From Propionispira arboris (GTDB lineage: Bacteria > Bacillota > Negativicutes > Selenomonadales > Selenomonadaceae): 52,724 bases of DNA. Location: positions 1 to 52,724 of the forward strand of contig NZ_FNZK01000027.1 in assembly GCF_900109225.1 (NCBI RefSeq), in the 5' to 3' direction. Within the stretch, counting starts at the first letter, position 1, and the number at the start of each line of letters is the position of its first letter. Shown here one piece after another: positions 51,672-52,724 of this stretch. Both the position numbers and the translations under genes were made by a program. The notes below the pieces were generated by a model. It had not been told where the DNA came from, did not search any database, and saw nothing but the letters and a program-made list of their open reading frames with translations.

Positions 51672-52412
51672 ATGAAAAAAATATCGATGTTGATTGTTGG
51701 TATGTTTATGTTTACATTATCAGCAGCAAGTGTGAGTGCCGCAATACCTGAAACGGAGACAATCCCACCAGCTACTCAGCAGAAACAGCATGAAGATCAA
51801 ATCAGGCAGACTCCAACTCAAACAGGCCAACAGGGTGAAGATCAGTTAAATCAGGGTAAAGCGGATTCAACGAAACAAGATCAGTTAAATCCAGATAAAA
51901 CAGATCCAATGAAACAAGATACACTAAATCAGGGTAAAGCGGATTCAACGAAACAAGATCAGTTAAATCCAGATAAAACAGATCCAATGAAACAGGATAC
52001 GCTAAATCAGGGTAAAGCAGATCCAACGAAACAAGATCAGTTAAATCCAGATAAAACAGATCCAATGAAACAGGATACGTTAAATCAGGGTAAAGCGGAT
52101 CCGATGAAACAAGATACATTAAATCAAGATAAAAAAGACCAAACGAAACAAGATAGCAAATTCATTAAAAAAGACACAAAAAAACAGGATCAGGCTAAAT
52201 TAACTAAAAAAGACACAGTGAAACAAGATCAGATAAAATTAAATAAAGAAGATCAAAAGAAACAGGATCAACTGAAATCAAATAAAGAAGATCAAACGAC
52301 ACAAGGTTCACTTATATCAGGAAAAACAGATCCAACAAAACAGGAACAATTGAAACCCGCTCAAGAAAATCAACAGTTACAGAAAGATAATTCTTCACAA
52401 ATCGTATTTTAA
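51672..52412 (+). CDS. Secreted protein of 13-residue KQD repeats
   Basis: 246 residues from ATG 51672 (GGAGA upstream; TTG at 51669 is in frame). A signal peptide (KKISMLIVGMFMFTLSAASVSAA) is followed by about 14 tandem units of 13 residues such as DQLNPDKTDPMKQ and DTLNQGKADSTKQ, rich in K, Q, D and N with no cysteine. Early units are nearly alike at DNA level; later ones drift into Lys-rich forms. No anchor motif is seen. It may be an extracellular or cell-wall-associated disordered polymer-like protein. Function is unknown. Confidence 0.82.
   Translation: MKKISMLIVGMFMFTLSAASVSAAIPETETIPPATQQKQHEDQIRQTPTQTGQQGEDQLNQGKADSTKQDQLNPDKTDPMKQDTLNQGKADSTKQDQLNPDKTDPMKQDTLNQGKADPTKQDQLNPDKTDPMKQDTLNQGKADPMKQDTLNQDKKDQTKQDSKFIKKDTKKQDQAKLTKKDTVKQDQIKLNKEDQKKQDQLKSNKEDQTTQGSLISGKTDPTKQEQLKPAQENQQLQKDNSSQIVF
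51840..52382 (+). repeat. Tandem 39-bp repeats in the secreted protein gene
   Basis: Fourteen units of 39 bp (one of 36) code for the 13-residue repeat. Units 1-7 alternate between two sequence types, giving a higher-order 78-bp period; units 8-14 are diverged. The near identity of the early units suggests recent expansion by slippage or unequal crossing over. Confidence 0.85.
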
Positions 52413-52423
52413 CAAAAAATTGG

Positions 52424-52467
52424 GGATGTGACAAAATGAGAAATCATTTTGTCCACATCCTCTTTTT
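52424..52467 (+). terminator. Terminator after the repeat protein gene
   Basis: GGATGTG..CAAAATGA pairs with TCATTTTG..CACATCC (52444-52460), then TCTTTTTC. Confidence 0.8.
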
Positions 52468-52551
52468 CTATGCATATTGAGTAAACAAGCGGGCAATTAC
52501 CTTAAAAAGGGTACACAACCCCTTTCCCCATAAAAACTGTTTTTCTACAGT

Positions 52552-52724
52552 TTATGCGGCTTTCTTCAAACGTAGTCTTTTATTGTGGTATTTATAAAGA
52601 TTATGCCCGATAGAAACCAGGAAAATCTCTAAACGTACTTGTTCCATGCCTTTTCGAACGATTCTTTTGTACCAGCGGTTATTTTTCATGATGCCAAAAG
52701 TACCTTCGGATTGAATGGAGCGAT
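52552..52724 (-). CDS. IS1182-type transposase, C-terminal end (cut by window edge)
   Basis: On the minus strand a frame of 56 codons ends with TAA at 52552-52554. It reads IQSEGTFGIMKNNRWYKRIVRKGMEQVRLEIFLVSIGHNLYKYHNKRL, the typical C-terminal region of IS1182-family DDE transposases with the catalytic Glu in SEG(T/S)F. The rest is outside the window. The non-coding stretch 52468-52551 before it is probably the 3' end of the element. Confidence 0.82.
   Translation of the reverse strand, partial: RSIQSEGTFGIMKNNRWYKRIVRKGMEQVRLEIFLVSIGHNLYKYHNKRLRLKKAA

Noticed and set aside
51802-52119. Minus-strand open frame of 105 codons with LDLFYLDLTDLVS-type repeats
   Set aside because: It mirrors the tandem repeats of the secreted protein gene on the other strand, and repeated in-phase codons keep it open by chance.
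51840-52382. Regular 39-bp repeats, checked as a CRISPR array
   Set aside because: There are no unique spacers between units, and the repeats translate in frame as part of a signal-peptide protein. No cas genes are present.

Overview
The window looks like chromosomal DNA of a low-GC Firmicute. The reading frames are AT-rich, ribosome binding sites are strong AGGAGG types, and promoters match TTGACA-N17-TATAAT. Content is that of a fermentative, PTS-rich anaerobe: many PTS operons, PRD-type activators, an LL-diaminopimelate aminotransferase and a NimA-like protein. A Negativicutes-type host is my guess and is not proven. No rRNA, tRNA or CRISPR array was seen. Both edges run into transposase genes: an IS21-type istA at the left and an IS1182-type C-terminus at the right.

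Layout. 1-1036: IS21 end next to a 5'-truncated HerA-like ATPase. 1225-5382: eight small XRE-family regulators. Seven lie on the minus strand and one is divergent, and several have private palindromic operators. 5451-9368: ascorbate-type PTS (EIIA, EIIA, EIIB, EIIC) with two SIS-domain isomerases. 9528-10438: NimA-like and glyoxalase-like genes. 10765-16075: GntR regulator, RspA/ManD-type dehydratase, MFS carrier, RspB-like dehydrogenase and KduD-like SDR, probably for aldonate or hexuronate breakdown. 16407-22224: PRD regulator, galactitol-type PTS, membrane protein, class II aldolase and an extra EIIB. 22371-29666 (minus): full galactitol pathway gatD, PRD regulator, gatABC, gatY-like aldolase and a PfkB kinase. 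29982-32849: class II aldolase, MerR regulator, MATE pump. 33124-33672: small tyrosine recombinase between near-identical palindromes. 33906-35591: chemoreceptor. 35948-40789: PRD regulator, fructose-type PTS and a class II FBP aldolase. 40920-47612: PRD regulator, Gat-type PTS, Rpe-like epimerase, GatD-like dehydrogenase and an HPS/KGPDC-family lyase. 47842-52412: PPOX-type protein, nitroreductase, MarR regulator, DapL-type aminotransferase, phenolic acid decarboxylase and a secreted 13-residue-repeat protein.

How it works together. Most of the window is a carbohydrate island. Five PTS permeases each sit beside the enzymes for their phosphorylated product, and four are paired with an activator carrying HTH, PRD, EIIB-like and EIIA domains. 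Two galactitol-type clusters share an inverted-repeat motif (ATTTCC-N9/10-GGAART), suggesting linked control. The most unusual parts are three. First, the XRE array has four operators that each sit in the spacer of an identical TTGACG-N17-TATAAT promoter firing away from the regulator gene. Second, the Gat-type operon at 42909-47612 combines oxidation, a hexulose-phosphate lyase and a pentose-phosphate epimerase, which could make an undescribed polyol route. Third, the recombinase gene is flanked by matching palindromes.
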